Program-made: the position numbers and the translations under genes
The notes under the pieces: generated by a model
The model's database searches: none
The model's input: only the letters and a program-made list of their open reading frames with translations
Told to the model about the DNA's origin: nothing
Shown here: in pieces, positions 1 to 8,850 of the stretch
How positions within the stretch are numbered: position 1 is the stretch's first letter
Layout of the letters: every line of letters begins with the position of its first letter
From: Pelotomaculum sp. UBA1371
GTDB lineage: Bacteria; Bacillota; Desulfotomaculia; Desulfotomaculales; Pelotomaculaceae
Assembly (NCBI GenBank): GCA_002305915.1
Contig: DBRJ01000047.1
Coordinates: 1,164 to 65,163 of the forward strand
Length of the DNA stretch: 64,000 bases
Direction of reading: 5' to 3'

Positions 1-771
1 CCGGCGTACTGGTTTGTTTTTCGCCGGGAGGAGCTGCTGGTGTGTCTGGAGAGTGGCCTGGCTGTTATTCCATATACCGCTGACAACCCGGTCCCGGGAG
101 CTGAAATGATCCGGAAAATCTATCTGGGCCGGTTGGACGGAAGCCCGTGTTACGCCGTTGAAGTGTCAAGTGCCTGGTGCCCTTTACCTGGTACGGAATT
201 TCGGGGCTTAAGAAAATTGTCCGGGCTGGTGGAGGAAGGCCTCTTCAAAATCGCTGGCAGGGCCGGCCAGCTGTTGCACTGGGACAGCACCCACCAGTAC
301 TGCGGCAGGTGCGGTGCGCCAACGGAGACAAAGGCGGATGAGCATGCCAGATTGTGCCCCCTTTGCGGCCTGACCGGCTATCCCCGCATTTCCCCGGCAG
401 TAATTTGCCTCATCACCAGGGGGAAGCAAGTACTGCTGGTAAGGCGTGCCGGCATGCAATATTACAGCGTAATAGCGGGATTTGTTGAGCCGGGTGAATC
501 ACTTGAGGAGTGTCTGCGCAGGGAAGTCCGGGAAGAAGTGGGTATAGAGATTACGAATATCAATTACTTCGGCAGTCAGCCCTGGCCTTTTCCCCATTCC
601 CTGATGGTCGCCTTTACCGCCTGTTATGCCGGAGGCGATCTTGCCGTAGATATGGTGGAAATCGTAGAGGCAGGGTGGTACACGGCAGGTAACCTGCCCG
701 GCTGCTTGCCGCCTCACTTCAGCATTGCCGGAAAGCTTGTCAACTGGTTTGTTGATAACTTTGCTGAATAG
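1..771 (+). CDS. nudC: NADH pyrophosphatase NudC (5' end outside window)
   Basis: Nudix hydrolase that cleaves NAD(H), and in some bacteria decaps NAD-capped RNA. The frame is open to the left edge, and residues before the first in-window GTG (position 40) read AYWFVFRREELLV, which looks like NudC N-terminal domain, so the real start lies upstream. A four-cysteine zinc ribbon (CGRCG, then CPLCG) precedes the Nudix box, which begins GFVEPGE and runs to REVREEVGI. It is followed by SQPWPFPHS, the signature that separates NudC from other Nudix enzymes. All catalytic glutamates of the box are present. The TAG stop is at 769-771. Family assignment is firm; only the N-terminus is missing. Confidence 0.93.
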   Translation, partial: PAYWFVFRREELLVCLESGLAVIPYTADNPVPGAEMIRKIYLGRLDGSPCYAVEVSSAWCPLPGTEFRGLRKLSGLVEEGLFKIAGRAGQLLHWDSTHQYCGRCGAPTETKADEHARLCPLCGLTGYPRISPAVICLITRGKQVLLVRRAGMQYYSVIAGFVEPGESLEECLRREVREEVGIEITNINYFGSQPWPFPHSLMVAFTACYAGGDLAVDMVEIVEAGWYTAGNLPGCLPPHFSIAGKLVNWFVDNFAE

Positions 772-1086
772 ATTTAAATGAGGTGTCAGAGTTTATGGGA
801 GCCGGCCCGGGCGGCCCGGAGGCCATGGTGCCGTAGGTATGGGCATTGCGGAACACAGCAAAGTAAGCAATTGTGTTCAATTCATAGAGAAGGGGGCAGG
901 TTACCTGAAAAAAATTACCGATCATCAAATCAGAATACCAAAACCCCAGAATGGTTTCCGGTGCTTCACATGTCCCCCGGCTAAATTACTTTTTGTTGCT
1001 CGTCATTAATGTGCAGGAAATACTGGATAAGCCGGGAAACTCTTGATATAATTCTAGTGAGTGAGGAGGTTGAAGCAGGTTTAATC
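772..1086. other. Intergenic stretch without recognised gene
   Basis: About 315 bp between nudC and the next ORF. Short frames on both strands here have no ribosome site or recognisable motif. I see no clear terminator for nudC and no convincing promoter. Confidence 0.5.
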
Positions 1087-1431
1087 ATGAACAGGCCGGA
1101 TTTTGAATGGTACAGATCATTGTTTCTGAAATGTATGTCGAAATTTAAGGAATGGGATATTCCAGATTGTTGCGGGGAAAAATGGCTTGAACTGAACGAT
1201 GAGGATTCGAGACGCGAGTTGCTTGAAGCAGTCAGTGCAGAGCTAAAGAAAAGCTGCGGGTCTGCTTTCGAGGTTAACAGAAGGCTCTTATCGGTAGACG
1301 GCCCGGTTGAAAGTGTGATCATTCAGACATTTCATGAGTTTAATACAATTTACCTGGTCAATAGAATCAATGAAAAAATAATGGCAGCTAGATTGGGACA
1401 AGACCACGATCTCGAAAAGATTAAAAATTAA
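1087..1431 (+). CDS. Hypothetical protein, 114 aa
   Basis: I do not recognise this protein. The start is set at ATG 1087. A GAGGAGG at 1063-1069 lies rather far upstream (17 nt), and no better in-frame start with a ribosome site is visible; the frame is open further back to 1009. The product is soluble, acidic and predicted helical, with one adjacent cysteine pair (residues around 24-25) and no membrane segment. It stands alone between nudC and the MFS gene, followed by an AT-rich stretch. It could be a genuine lineage-specific gene or a chance frame. Confidence 0.45.
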   Translation: MNRPDFEWYRSLFLKCMSKFKEWDIPDCCGEKWLELNDEDSRRELLEAVSAELKKSCGSAFEVNRRLLSVDGPVESVIIQTFHEFNTIYLVNRINEKIMAARLGQDHDLEKIKN

Positions 1432-1889
1432 AAATATTTTAAAAAAATTTGTTTGAGGAAGAAGGAATTTTCGAGAGGCAGTTGAATATGTTTTAGTAGA
1501 GGTTGGTAAACGGCCAATTTTGCCGGGCTGTTTTTATGAACCGACCTCATGCAATGGTTTTGGGGGTATTAAAGAAACAAGTTTTCGATCAGGCGCCGGT
1601 ATTTATTACCGGGAGTTTGAGGCGAAAGCTTATTGTAGCTTGTTTCTTTGACCGTCCATGAACCATTTTTATTTTCCACAGGAAGGGAGTGATGTGAAAA
1701 GCAGATTTCAGTTAAAAACCGGCGCGCGGAAGTACTCATTCTACAATCATATTTATTATTTGGAAGCCCGGTAGTTAGAATCATTCTTTAAAAATTATTA
1801 GACGTATGGCTTAACGGGAACAACAGCTGAAAAACGGGAAGTAGTAACTACAAGTACAAGAAGATAGAACAAAGAAAGGAAGTGAAATT
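1432..1889. other. Intergenic region upstream of MFS gene
   Basis: About 460 bp. A weak hairpin (ACGGCC with GGGCTGT, around 1510-1532) followed by TTTTT could end transcription from the left. The minus-strand frame at 1569-1784 shows no ribosome site or family motif and is not called. Nothing else is supportable. Confidence 0.4.
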
Positions 1890-3182
1890 ATGCCTAGATG
1901 GGTTCCTCTTTTAGGTGGAGTGCTGGGCAGTACTACCTGCGGTTTGTTGCTTTACGCCTTCAGCGTTTTTATCAAGCCCCTGAGGGGAGAATTCGGCTGG
2001 ACGGCCACTGAAGTTCAGCTGGCTTACGCTATTGCCGTACTGATCTTCGGTCTAATGACTTTCCCCGCCGGCAAATTGAGCGACAGGTTCGGTCCCCGGC
2101 CGGTGGTGGTTATCGGAGGCGCTATCCTCGGTATCGGTTTCTTCATGGTATCGACGATCAAATCTGCTTCAGACTTAAGTCTGCTGTATATATACTATGG
2201 AGTTATTGCCGGCTTTGGTGGCGGTCTTGTTTATCTGCCGCCGATTTCCACTGCCCCCAAGTGGTGGCCTGACCGGAGGGCGCTGGCCACCGGTCTTACG
2301 GTTGTCGGTCTCGGTTTAGGCTCGTTTATCATGGGCCCCCTGGCCACATCACTGATTAATAATCCAAGTATCGGAGGCGGGAGTGCGCTTCCTGTATTCA
2401 GGTATGTTGGTATTGCGATGTTTATTATGGCTATCGTCGCCGGTCTTTGTCTGCAGAATCCGCCTCCGGGCTACAAGCCTGCCGGTTGGAACCCGCCCGC
2501 GCCGAAGGCCGGCGCGCCTAAAGCTGGCCGGGACTACACTTTCGGAGAAACAATCAGGACAATCCAGTTCTGGATGCTCTACTTTGCTTATTTCTGCGGT
2601 TCCTTTGCCGGTCTGATGGTTATCGGGGTCATTGCCGCCCACGGTATTAATGAAATGAACAAAGAAGCGGCTGCCCTGGCGGGGGTTGCCGTCAGTGCGC
2701 TGCCCAAGGAAGTAACGTCGGCTATCGCCATGCAGGCTGCTATTGCAACCAGTTGCCTCAATGCCGCCAACGCGCTGGTCCGGGTTTTGATCGGCGCTAT
2801 TGCAGACAAGACAGGAACGAGGATCTGTTTCCTGGTTACCTTTGTTCTTCAGGTAGTTGCCATGCTGGTGCTGTTCCCGGTAGGCAAGGCCCTTTTCCTC
2901 CTTTGTGTTGTGGCCATTATCATCGGCTGGAACTACGGCGCCATGTTTACCCTGTTCCCGGCCACTTGCCTGCAATACTTCGGCCCGACGGCACAGGGCT
3001 CCAACTACGGCCTGCTGTTCACCTCCTGGGGTATAGCCGGATTTGTGGCGAACTTAATTGCCGGTAGAATGTTTGATATCTTTGGGACTTACATGATGTC
3101 CTTTACTATCGGCGCAGTATTAGTTGCGGCCGGTGTCATCGCCCTGGTCATCACCAAGCCTCCGAAAAGGCTGGCAGCCTAA
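1890..3182 (+). CDS. MFS transporter, OFA (oxalate/formate antiporter-like) family
   Basis: A 430-aa major facilitator protein with about 12 predicted membrane segments. After the second segment it carries the MFS loop motif GKLSDRFGPRP, with the related GAIADKTGTR in the second half. The N-terminus (FIKPLRGEFGWTATEVQLAY) and overall length match the oxalate/formate:H+ antiporter subfamily, which moves small mono- and dicarboxylates. AAAGGAAGTG precedes the ATG. It lies next to CoA-transferase genes, so a role in carboxylate exchange is a reasonable inference, but the substrate cannot be read from sequence. A GC-rich hairpin follows the stop. Confidence 0.85.
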   Translation: MPRWVPLLGGVLGSTTCGLLLYAFSVFIKPLRGEFGWTATEVQLAYAIAVLIFGLMTFPAGKLSDRFGPRPVVVIGGAILGIGFFMVSTIKSASDLSLLYIYYGVIAGFGGGLVYLPPISTAPKWWPDRRALATGLTVVGLGLGSFIMGPLATSLINNPSIGGGSALPVFRYVGIAMFIMAIVAGLCLQNPPPGYKPAGWNPPAPKAGAPKAGRDYTFGETIRTIQFWMLYFAYFCGSFAGLMVIGVIAAHGINEMNKEAAALAGVAVSALPKEVTSAIAMQAAIATSCLNAANALVRVLIGAIADKTGTRICFLVTFVLQVVAMLVLFPVGKALFLLCVVAIIIGWNYGAMFTLFPATCLQYFGPTAQGSNYGLLFTSWGIAGFVANLIAGRMFDIFGTYMMSFTIGAVLVAAGVIALVITKPPKRLAA

Positions 3183-3230
3183 GGAGGTCCGGTTCGCCTT
3201 TGCCTTACTGCCGTTTAACATTGACAGAAA

Positions 3231-3253
3231 GCGCCCTGTTTAAAGCAGGGCGC
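3231..3253 (+). terminator. Hairpin after the MFS gene
   Basis: Perfect 8-bp stem GCGCCCTG/CAGGGCGC with a 7-nt loop, 48 bp after the MFS stop. It lacks a U-tract, so it is a weak terminator or an mRNA-end stabilising hairpin. Confidence 0.5.
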
Positions 3254-3366
3254 TCCGTCAAGGGATGAGCAAACAAGCTGTAACGAACCTTTCCAGGTCA
3301 TTTGCAATTAATGGGAAATGTCTCCGAAGATAACACCCGGGGGGATCTGTGACGATCAATAGTAAT

Positions 3367-3391
3367 AAAAAAGGGCGCTTGCCGGGCGCCC
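3367..3391 (-). terminator. Rho-independent terminator of minus-strand CoA-transferase operon
   Basis: On the minus strand, stem GGGCGC/GCGCCC with a 7-nt loop is followed by six T residues (plus-strand A-run 3367-3372). It lies about 50 bp past the stop of the CoA-transferase B subunit. Confidence 0.75.
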
Positions 3392-3439
3392 GATACAGGG
3401 GTATTGATTTTAGTATTTTTTCTAATTAAAAAGCCTGGA

Positions 3440-4255
3440 TTATTCTTTTATTTTCTTCTTAACGAAGTATCCCTGGGGATCGATCACCTCCCGGATTAGC
3501 CTGATTTCTTCAACTGTCGGGGGCTCGAACTCGTAAACATCACTGGGGATGATCAGTTCAAACCCGGTGGCGTCCTGTACGCTTTTAACAGTTTCACCGG
3601 GTAGGGTGGCTACAAGTTTCATCCGCTTGGTTTCATCGTCAAATCCAAGGATAGCCTTGGTTGTAATTACCCGCTGGGGACCCTGACCAACCAGGCCTGC
3701 GCGCCAGCGTGCGTTCGGCGAGCCGTCGAGATAGCCGGGGCTGGTGATATAGCTGATTTTTTCGTTGAAGCGTCTGGGCTCGTGGACCATTATGATGATG
3801 GTGCGTTCGCAGGAACAGGCCATATCGCTGGCGCCTCCGCTGCCGGGAAGGCGTGTTTTGGGCCTTAGGTAGCCGTCCGGGAAGTCCCCCATCATAGTGG
3901 AGTTCAGGTTTCCATAGGGGTCAATTTCTGCTCCTCCAATAAACCCGATATCGGCATAGCCGCGTTGGGTTAATTCAAAGGCAGAATTCAAGCCCAGCAA
4001 GTAATTGGCCTGGAACGTGGTTCTGGAATCCCCTACGGAAAGGGGCAGACCACGGCTGAGCACGGGGCCTACGGCGCCTGCTTCGAAAACAGGGACAATA
4101 CCGGGCCCGTGGGTCAACTGGGCAAGGGTGATTGCCACCATGGGCAGGCCGGTGCCGGCGAAAATTACTTTATTGTCAGGCAGGGATCTGGATCCTGCCA
4201 CAACGATCATTTCTTGAGTGGTAAAATCTTCCGAATATTTTGTCATCATGTTCAC
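3440..4255 (-). CDS. CoA-transferase subunit B (glutaconate CoA-transferase GctB-like)
   Basis: Beta subunit (271 aa) of a class I two-subunit CoA-transferase, which moves CoA between an acyl-CoA and a free carboxylate. The FEAGAVGP segment (around residue 60) carries the glutamate that forms the covalent CoA intermediate in this family, followed by LPLSVGDSRT. A glycine-rich GSGGASDMA segment follows at mid-protein. The gene starts 4 bp after the A subunit stop, so the two are co-translated. Its closest visible relative is the 7239-8024 product, which has the same motif order. The substrate is unknown; aromatic or dicarboxylic acids and propionate are all plausible for a syntroph. Confidence 0.88.
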   Translation of the reverse strand: MNMMTKYSEDFTTQEMIVVAGSRSLPDNKVIFAGTGLPMVAITLAQLTHGPGIVPVFEAGAVGPVLSRGLPLSVGDSRTTFQANYLLGLNSAFELTQRGYADIGFIGGAEIDPYGNLNSTMMGDFPDGYLRPKTRLPGSGGASDMACSCERTIIIMVHEPRRFNEKISYITSPGYLDGSPNARWRAGLVGQGPQRVITTKAILGFDDETKRMKLVATLPGETVKSVQDATGFELIIPSDVYEFEPPTVEEIRLIREVIDPQGYFVKKKIKE

Positions 4256-4259
4256 CTCC

Positions 4260-5276
4260 CTATGATCCTAAAACGGTAAAGCCTGCTTCCAGGCGAATAC
4301 CGGGTTCCATTTTTTGTGCATAACGGATTTGTTCAAATGGGAGTTTGTCGATAAATTCGGCAAAGTTTTCCACTCCAAAAATAAGCTGGTCATAGTATTT
4401 CTGCAGCGGGGCGGGGTCTCCCTTGCGGAACTTTTCGCATGCCCCCCTAAATTCTGCAATGTGTTTTTCATCGAAGTAATGGAGGCCATGGCAATTGCCC
4501 GGATAAGAACCGAAAGGTACTTCAATAACGGCGTCAACTGCAAAGAACGGAATGCTGACCCGGTTCGGGTAGCGGGTCATTTCCGTGTGCTCAATCAAAC
4601 GTTCGCAGGTAACAATAGTGTGAGCGGAGGCCATGGCAATTTCAGGACAGGTATAAAGCGGGCCCTGGATCCTGCAGTTACCGTAAATATCTGCTTCCTG
4701 CACGTGAACGATGGCTACGTTCGGGTGAGAAGCAGGAAGGAGCATGATCGGTCTGCCGGTGAAGGGGCAATCCATTACAACAGCCCGGTTGCGCTGGAGC
4801 ATGTCGCTTCCCATGGGGCTGCGGCAGGGAATGAAAGGGAGCCCAATGGAGCCGGCCTTGAAGCGGGCGGACATGTTGTAGTTACTCCAGTCTTCAAGTT
4901 CCAATTTGCCTGTTTCAGTCAGGTATCTTAAAAGCGGGGAAATCCCGAAAGCTTCGTGAGCCCAGTAAGCAAATTCCATTCTTCTGATACTGTTCTTGCT
5001 CTCGTCCAGAACCATGGCGCCGGCCAGATACTCGATGGCAAGTCCGGCAGACTGATAGGAAAGAGTTAAGTCCTTTTTTCCCTGCCTGATGATTTCGTGA
5101 ACGATGGCAATGGGCTGACGGCCGTTGACAAATCCGGCAACGCCGATGTTGTCTCCGTCCTTAACGTACTTTTGCACCGCCTCTTTCAGACTTAATCTTT
5201 TGTCCCTCTTTGATTTGTCCTTGTTAGCCAGAAATTGTCTGGCTTCGTCGGGTGATAATCCAGTCCATTCAATCAT
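4260..5276 (-). CDS. CoA-transferase subunit A (GctA-like)
   Basis: Alpha subunit (338 aa) of the same class I CoA-transferase. The segment NIGVAGFVNGRQPIAIVHEI is the glycine-rich CoA-binding start of the family; later HPNVAIVHVQEADIYGN and CPEIAMASAHTIV are shared with the paralogue at 6127-7188. Start ATG 5274-5276 follows GGGAGAGAGCTT. First gene of a two-gene minus-strand operon that diverges from the second CoA-transferase operon. The N-terminal 25 residues (WTGLSPDEARQFL) are also echoed in the paralogue (YWGPTPDEARKKM), so the two A subunits arose by duplication. Substrate not determinable here. Confidence 0.88.
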   Translation of the reverse strand: MIEWTGLSPDEARQFLANKDKSKRDKRLSLKEAVQKYVKDGDNIGVAGFVNGRQPIAIVHEIIRQGKKDLTLSYQSAGLAIEYLAGAMVLDESKNSIRRMEFAYWAHEAFGISPLLRYLTETGKLELEDWSNYNMSARFKAGSIGLPFIPCRSPMGSDMLQRNRAVVMDCPFTGRPIMLLPASHPNVAIVHVQEADIYGNCRIQGPLYTCPEIAMASAHTIVTCERLIEHTEMTRYPNRVSIPFFAVDAVIEVPFGSYPGNCHGLHYFDEKHIAEFRGACEKFRKGDPAPLQKYYDQLIFGVENFAEFIDKLPFEQIRYAQKMEPGIRLEAGFTVLGS

Positions 5277-5519
5277 AAGCTCTCTCCCTACGGTTTCCTG
5301 GCCGGGTCAGCAAAATACCGGCCTCCTTCCGTCCACTACGGAAGGCAGCAGTTGCACACAAATATAGACTTTAGTACTTGTGACTGCTGGAAACCTTCCC
5401 CCTTTCTTTAAATATAAATCTTCTGTTTTTAGAACGATTCACCCACCCATGAAAATATTTTATAGGTTTTGTTAAGAAAATTATATTGGCTAATGGAACA
5501 GGATTCAATATGTCTTAAA

Positions 5520-5567
5520 GGACTAGTACCATTGATAGATTCCAAAGAAGAAAATTTATGTTATGAT
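5520..5567 (+). promoter_or_regulatory. Distal promoter P1 with 13-bp upstream element
   Basis: GGACTAGTACCAT (5520-5532) is followed by -35 TTCCAA (5540-5545), a 16-nt spacer and -10 TATGAT (5562-5567). The element begins exactly 42 nt before the -10, as at P2. This would place it near -54 to -42, a usual activator position. Confidence 0.55.
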
Positions 5568-5839
5568 GATTACACAATATTAGCAAAATTATGAATGTAG
5601 CAATAATTCTCTATTGTGCGACATTTGTTGACACTACACTTAAATAAGCAATTCGTAAAAATTCCCGACCTATCCCTGCCCTTCATTTTACAAGTATTTT
5701 TCAATAAGTATGCCGCATATTTATAATCGTCTATTTTATCCGGTAACAATTTTAGTCCCCCTTTTTACCTAATACAGAATATTTGGGCCAAAGGGTAAAA
5801 AGTCAAGATTCTTGGATGGTACATGCCGGGATAAAAGAG

Positions 5840-5887
5840 GGACTAGTACCATAGACTGATTGCCAGGTTGCGTAAGTGTAGTATAAT
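5840..5887 (+). promoter_or_regulatory. Proximal promoter P2 with identical 13-bp element
   Basis: GGACTAGTACCAT (5840-5852), then -35 TTGCCA (5860-5865), a 16-nt spacer and a perfect -10 TATAAT (5882-5887). Same element, same 42-nt distance to the -10 as P1. Likely main promoter of the 6127-8024 operon, with a leader of about 230 nt. Confidence 0.65.
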
Positions 5888-6126
5888 TTAGATAATTATG
5901 AATATTTTTAACTTATCAACAATTGGGTTTGCTTGTATTTTATTTTTTTAAAAAAAAGTCCAAGAGCATTTTTGTCTCATCTGTTCAGGTGGTGTTATGG
6001 AAAGTGCGCTTTTAAAGGTGTTTTCTCTAGCGTGGGGGGTGATGTTTAGGGGATTTAAAGAGAGAGAAATATTTACCGTCTTGGGATAGGAATAAGGAAT
6101 AGAAATTTTTTAGGGGAGGTAAAAAA

Positions 6127-7188
6127 ATGATAAACACTGTTAGTTCCAAAATTAAGAACATTTCCACCCTGCAGTATAAGGAAAAAAAATTTGAGTATTG
6201 GGGCCCGACTCCCGACGAAGCCAGGAAAAAAATGGTGGAGAAGTCCCATGCCCAAAAAGATAAAAGAGTCACCTTAAAGGAAGCTGTAGCAACCCATATT
6301 AAAGACGGTATTAACCTTGGCATCGGCGGTTTTGTCAATACCAGGGTGCCTGTGGCCATCATTCATGAGATTATCAGGCATGGAGCGAGAGACCTGACCC
6401 TTTCCTTCCAGTCCAATTCCATTTGCCCCGAGCTGCTTGCCGGTGCCATGATCCTGGATCCGGATCGCGTTTCAATCAGGCGTGTAGAGTTGGCCTGGTG
6501 GGGCTATGAAATCATCGGTATTGCTCCTCTGGTTAGATATCTGTCAACCAACGGGATTATCGAAATGGATGACTATACAAACTACGGTATGTCCGTAAGA
6601 TTCAAGGCCGCCGCAATGGGTATTCCATTTATTCCGGTGCGTGACCACGGCGGCTCCGACATGGAATTGGTGAACAGGGGCAAAATGATTGAATGTCCTT
6701 TTACCGGCAAGAATGTCTACCTGCTTCCGGCCTGCCACCCCGATGTAGGTATTGTTCATACTACCGCTGCCGATATGTATGGGAATGCCAGGATTTTTGG
6801 CGCCCACTGCACCTGTCCGGAAATTGCCATGGCCGCGACAACCACGATTATGACCACGGAAAAGATTATATCCACCGAAAACATCCGGTCTTATCCAAAC
6901 CTCACCGAGATACCTTATCCCGTTGTGGACACCGTAACTGAGCAGCCCTACGGCTCTTATCCGGGCGCTTCCTACGGTTATTACTGGTTTGACATGGACC
7001 ACCTGAGGATGTTCCGGAGCCTCTGTGACGATTTCCGGAAGACGGGCAACAAGGAAGGGCTGAAGAAGTACTATGACGAGTATATCTTCAGCTGCGACAC
7101 CTATGATGACTTCCTCGAAAAAGTCGGTTACAAGACCTTGAAAAAATTAAAGGATTTGGACGGCGGTCAGTCTATCATTTTAACCTAA
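6127..7188 (+). CDS. CoA-transferase subunit A, second copy (GctA-like)
   Basis: A 353-aa alpha subunit paralogous to the minus-strand 4260-5276 gene. It carries NLGIGGFVNTRVPVAIIHEI, HPDVGIVHTTAADMYGN and CPEIAMAATTTIM, the same landmarks in the same order. Start ATG 6127 lies 8 nt behind GGGGAGG. About 15 extra residues at the N-terminus account for the length difference. It forms an operon with the B subunit 50 bp downstream and is driven by the tandem promoters upstream. As for the first copy, the acid and acyl-CoA used cannot be named; divergent paralogues suggest two different substrates or growth conditions. Confidence 0.88.
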   Translation: MINTVSSKIKNISTLQYKEKKFEYWGPTPDEARKKMVEKSHAQKDKRVTLKEAVATHIKDGINLGIGGFVNTRVPVAIIHEIIRHGARDLTLSFQSNSICPELLAGAMILDPDRVSIRRVELAWWGYEIIGIAPLVRYLSTNGIIEMDDYTNYGMSVRFKAAAMGIPFIPVRDHGGSDMELVNRGKMIECPFTGKNVYLLPACHPDVGIVHTTAADMYGNARIFGAHCTCPEIAMAATTTIMTTEKIISTENIRSYPNLTEIPYPVVDTVTEQPYGSYPGASYGYYWFDMDHLRMFRSLCDDFRKTGNKEGLKKYYDEYIFSCDTYDDFLEKVGYKTLKKLKDLDGGQSIILT

Positions 7189-7238
7189 ATAATAATATCT
7201 GCCTAACCGGTTAACTAATTATTAGAGGAGGTAAAAAA

Positions 7239-8024
7239 ATGTCCGAATACACCCCATTTGAAATGATAGCCTATACGGGTTCCAGAGTTCTCGAAGATGA
7301 AAGGATTGTTTTTGTTGGTACGGGCCTGCCCATCATTGCTGCCATGCACGCCCAGCTTACCCATGCTCCCAACCTGTATATGATTTATGAAGCAGGTTCT
7401 CTGGCGCCGATTCTGGAAATGGGGATGCCCCTGTCCGTTGGTGATACCAGGGCCGCCCGCAAGGCCTGCTATCTCAAAGGGCTGTGCGGCGCTTTTGAAT
7501 TGACCCAGAGGGGATGCGCCGACTACGCCTTTATCGGCGGCGCCCAGGTGGATATGTATGGAAATATCTGCTCAACGATTGAAGGGAGTAACTACGACAA
7601 GCCGGGAATCCGTTTCCCGGGAAGCGGCGGCGCAGGCGCCATGGCGGCCAACTGCGAAAAGACCATCGCGATTATGGCCCTGGAAAAAAGGAGGTTTGTC
7701 AAAAAGCTGGATTTTGTGACAAGCATTGGGTTTGGAGACGGCTCACCTGATTATCGCGAGAAAGCCGGCGTTATGGGTTCCGGGCCATACCGGGTAATTA
7801 CGAACCAGGCTCTCTTTGGTTTTGATGAGGAAACCAAAAGAATGACGCTGCTGGAAGTTAAGCCGGGCAGGACGCCCCAGGATATTCAAGACCTGGTGGA
7901 TTTCGAATTAATCATTCCCCCTGATGTAAAGGAAATGGCTGAACCTACGGACGAAGATCTGAGGTTATTGAGGGATGTTATCGATGCAGAAGGCTACTTC
8001 CTGAAGAGGGTTATCAAAAAGTAA
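7239..8024 (+). CDS. CoA-transferase subunit B, second copy (GctB-like)
   Basis: A 261-aa beta subunit. YEAGSLAP (around residue 50) holds the expected catalytic glutamate, followed by MPLSVGDTRA; the glycine-rich segment is GSGGAGAMA. GAGGAGGTAAAAAA precedes the ATG, nearly the same ribosome site as the A subunit, consistent with duplicated operon structure. Last gene of its operon; a good terminator follows at 8150-8176. Confidence 0.88.
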   Translation: MSEYTPFEMIAYTGSRVLEDERIVFVGTGLPIIAAMHAQLTHAPNLYMIYEAGSLAPILEMGMPLSVGDTRAARKACYLKGLCGAFELTQRGCADYAFIGGAQVDMYGNICSTIEGSNYDKPGIRFPGSGGAGAMAANCEKTIAIMALEKRRFVKKLDFVTSIGFGDGSPDYREKAGVMGSGPYRVITNQALFGFDEETKRMTLLEVKPGRTPQDIQDLVDFELIIPPDVKEMAEPTDEDLRLLRDVIDAEGYFLKRVIKK

Positions 8025-8149
8025 TGATAGCATTAAGCAAATTCATCTAAAAGGAGGTGGTGTGTAAAAAGGTTTGCGCTGTTTACTTAAATTTCTAATT
8101 TTAGATAGTTAATTATAATATTTAATGATTGTATACCCCCTACTCACCC

Positions 8150-8176
8150 GCGCCTTGGCAAAAGGCGCACTTTTTT
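8150..8176 (+). terminator. Rho-independent terminator of plus-strand CoA-transferase operon
   Basis: 7-bp stem GCGCCTT/AAGGCGC with a 5-nt loop, then AC and six T residues. It sits between the CoA-transferase stop and the convergent response regulator. Confidence 0.8.
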
Positions 8177-8177
8177 G

Positions 8178-8849
8178 CTAATTGCCGGGCTCCAGGAATT
8201 TTTCCTGGATGGCCAGAACAGCCGCCTGGGTCCGGTCGCTCACGTTCAGCTTCATCAAGATGCTGCTTACATGAGCCTTGACTGTACGCAAAGTGATATT
8301 TAATCTAAAAGCAATCTCCTTGTTGCTTAACCCGTTAACGATTAGTTGGAGGACTTCCTTTTCACGCACTGTCAGCTGTGACGGGTCCTTTGGAGGCTGC
8401 TGCGGAGGGGTTCCCTGCACCAGGTTCACCAGCAACTGGTTGGCAATGGACGTGTCAACAAAATAACGCCCTTCGGCCACGCTTTCAACAATCTCTATGA
8501 GCTGTTCCGGGGAACTGTCCTTCAACACGTAGGCGGAACAACCATCCCGGATGGCCTGGACTACTTTACTGTGCTCATTGTGCACAGTTAGAATAATCAC
8601 ATGAATTGCCGGAAATTTTGATTTAATCAGCCTGGCGGCCTGGATACCGTCCATTTTGGGCATGTTGACGTCCATCAAAACCATGGAGGGCTTTAGTTTT
8701 AAAACAGCCTCTACAGCATCTTCACCATTTGTTGCTTCGCCTACCACGGAAATGTCGTGCAGTTCCAGAATCATCCTGAGACTGCGCCTCACCAGCGGGT
8801 CATCGTCAACCAGCAGCACTTTAATTTCACTTTTTAAGAATTCGTTCAT
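8178..8849 (-). CDS. NarL/LuxR-type response regulator
   Basis: A 223-aa two-domain regulator. The receiver domain (1-125) has the acidic pocket LVDDDP, phospho-acceptor Asp60 in LMDVNMP and the lysine of VLKDSS. A LuxR-type helix-turn-helix follows (around 155-215: LTVREKEVLQ, LSNKEIAFRLN, RTVKAHVSSIL). The start is set at ATG 8847-8849 rather than the longer frame to 8879. This ATG lies one base after the kinase stop (TGA-T-ATG) with GGGGTGA just upstream, so translation is coupled to the kinase. Targets unknown; the nearest candidates are the CoA-transferase operons. Confidence 0.93.
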   Translation of the reverse strand: MNEFLKSEIKVLLVDDDPLVRRSLRMILELHDISVVGEATNGEDAVEAVLKLKPSMVLMDVNMPKMDGIQAARLIKSKFPAIHVIILTVHNEHSKVVQAIRDGCSAYVLKDSSPEQLIEIVESVAEGRYFVDTSIANQLLVNLVQGTPPQQPPKDPSQLTVREKEVLQLIVNGLSNKEIAFRLNITLRTVKAHVSSILMKLNVSDRTQAAVLAIQEKFLEPGN

Positions 8850-8850
8850 A

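Larger units (their letters stand above)
5277..6126. other. Divergent regulatory region between two CoA-transferase operons
   Basis: 850 bp of AT-rich non-coding DNA between divergent operons. It holds two plus-strand promoters, each behind a copy of GGACTAGTACCAT, and an inverted repeat (9-bp arms 5761-5769 and 5794-5802, 24-nt loop) between them. No ORF with a ribosome site is visible, so a long untranslated leader or small RNA is possible. I found no convincing minus-strand promoter for the left operon. Confidence 0.6.

Noticed and set aside
778..984. Plus-strand frame of 68 codons after nudC
   Set aside because: No ribosome site, strange composition, no family resemblance.
1569..1784. 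Minus-strand frame of 71 codons before the MFS gene
   Set aside because: No ribosome site or motif; overlaps the likely promoter region of the MFS gene.
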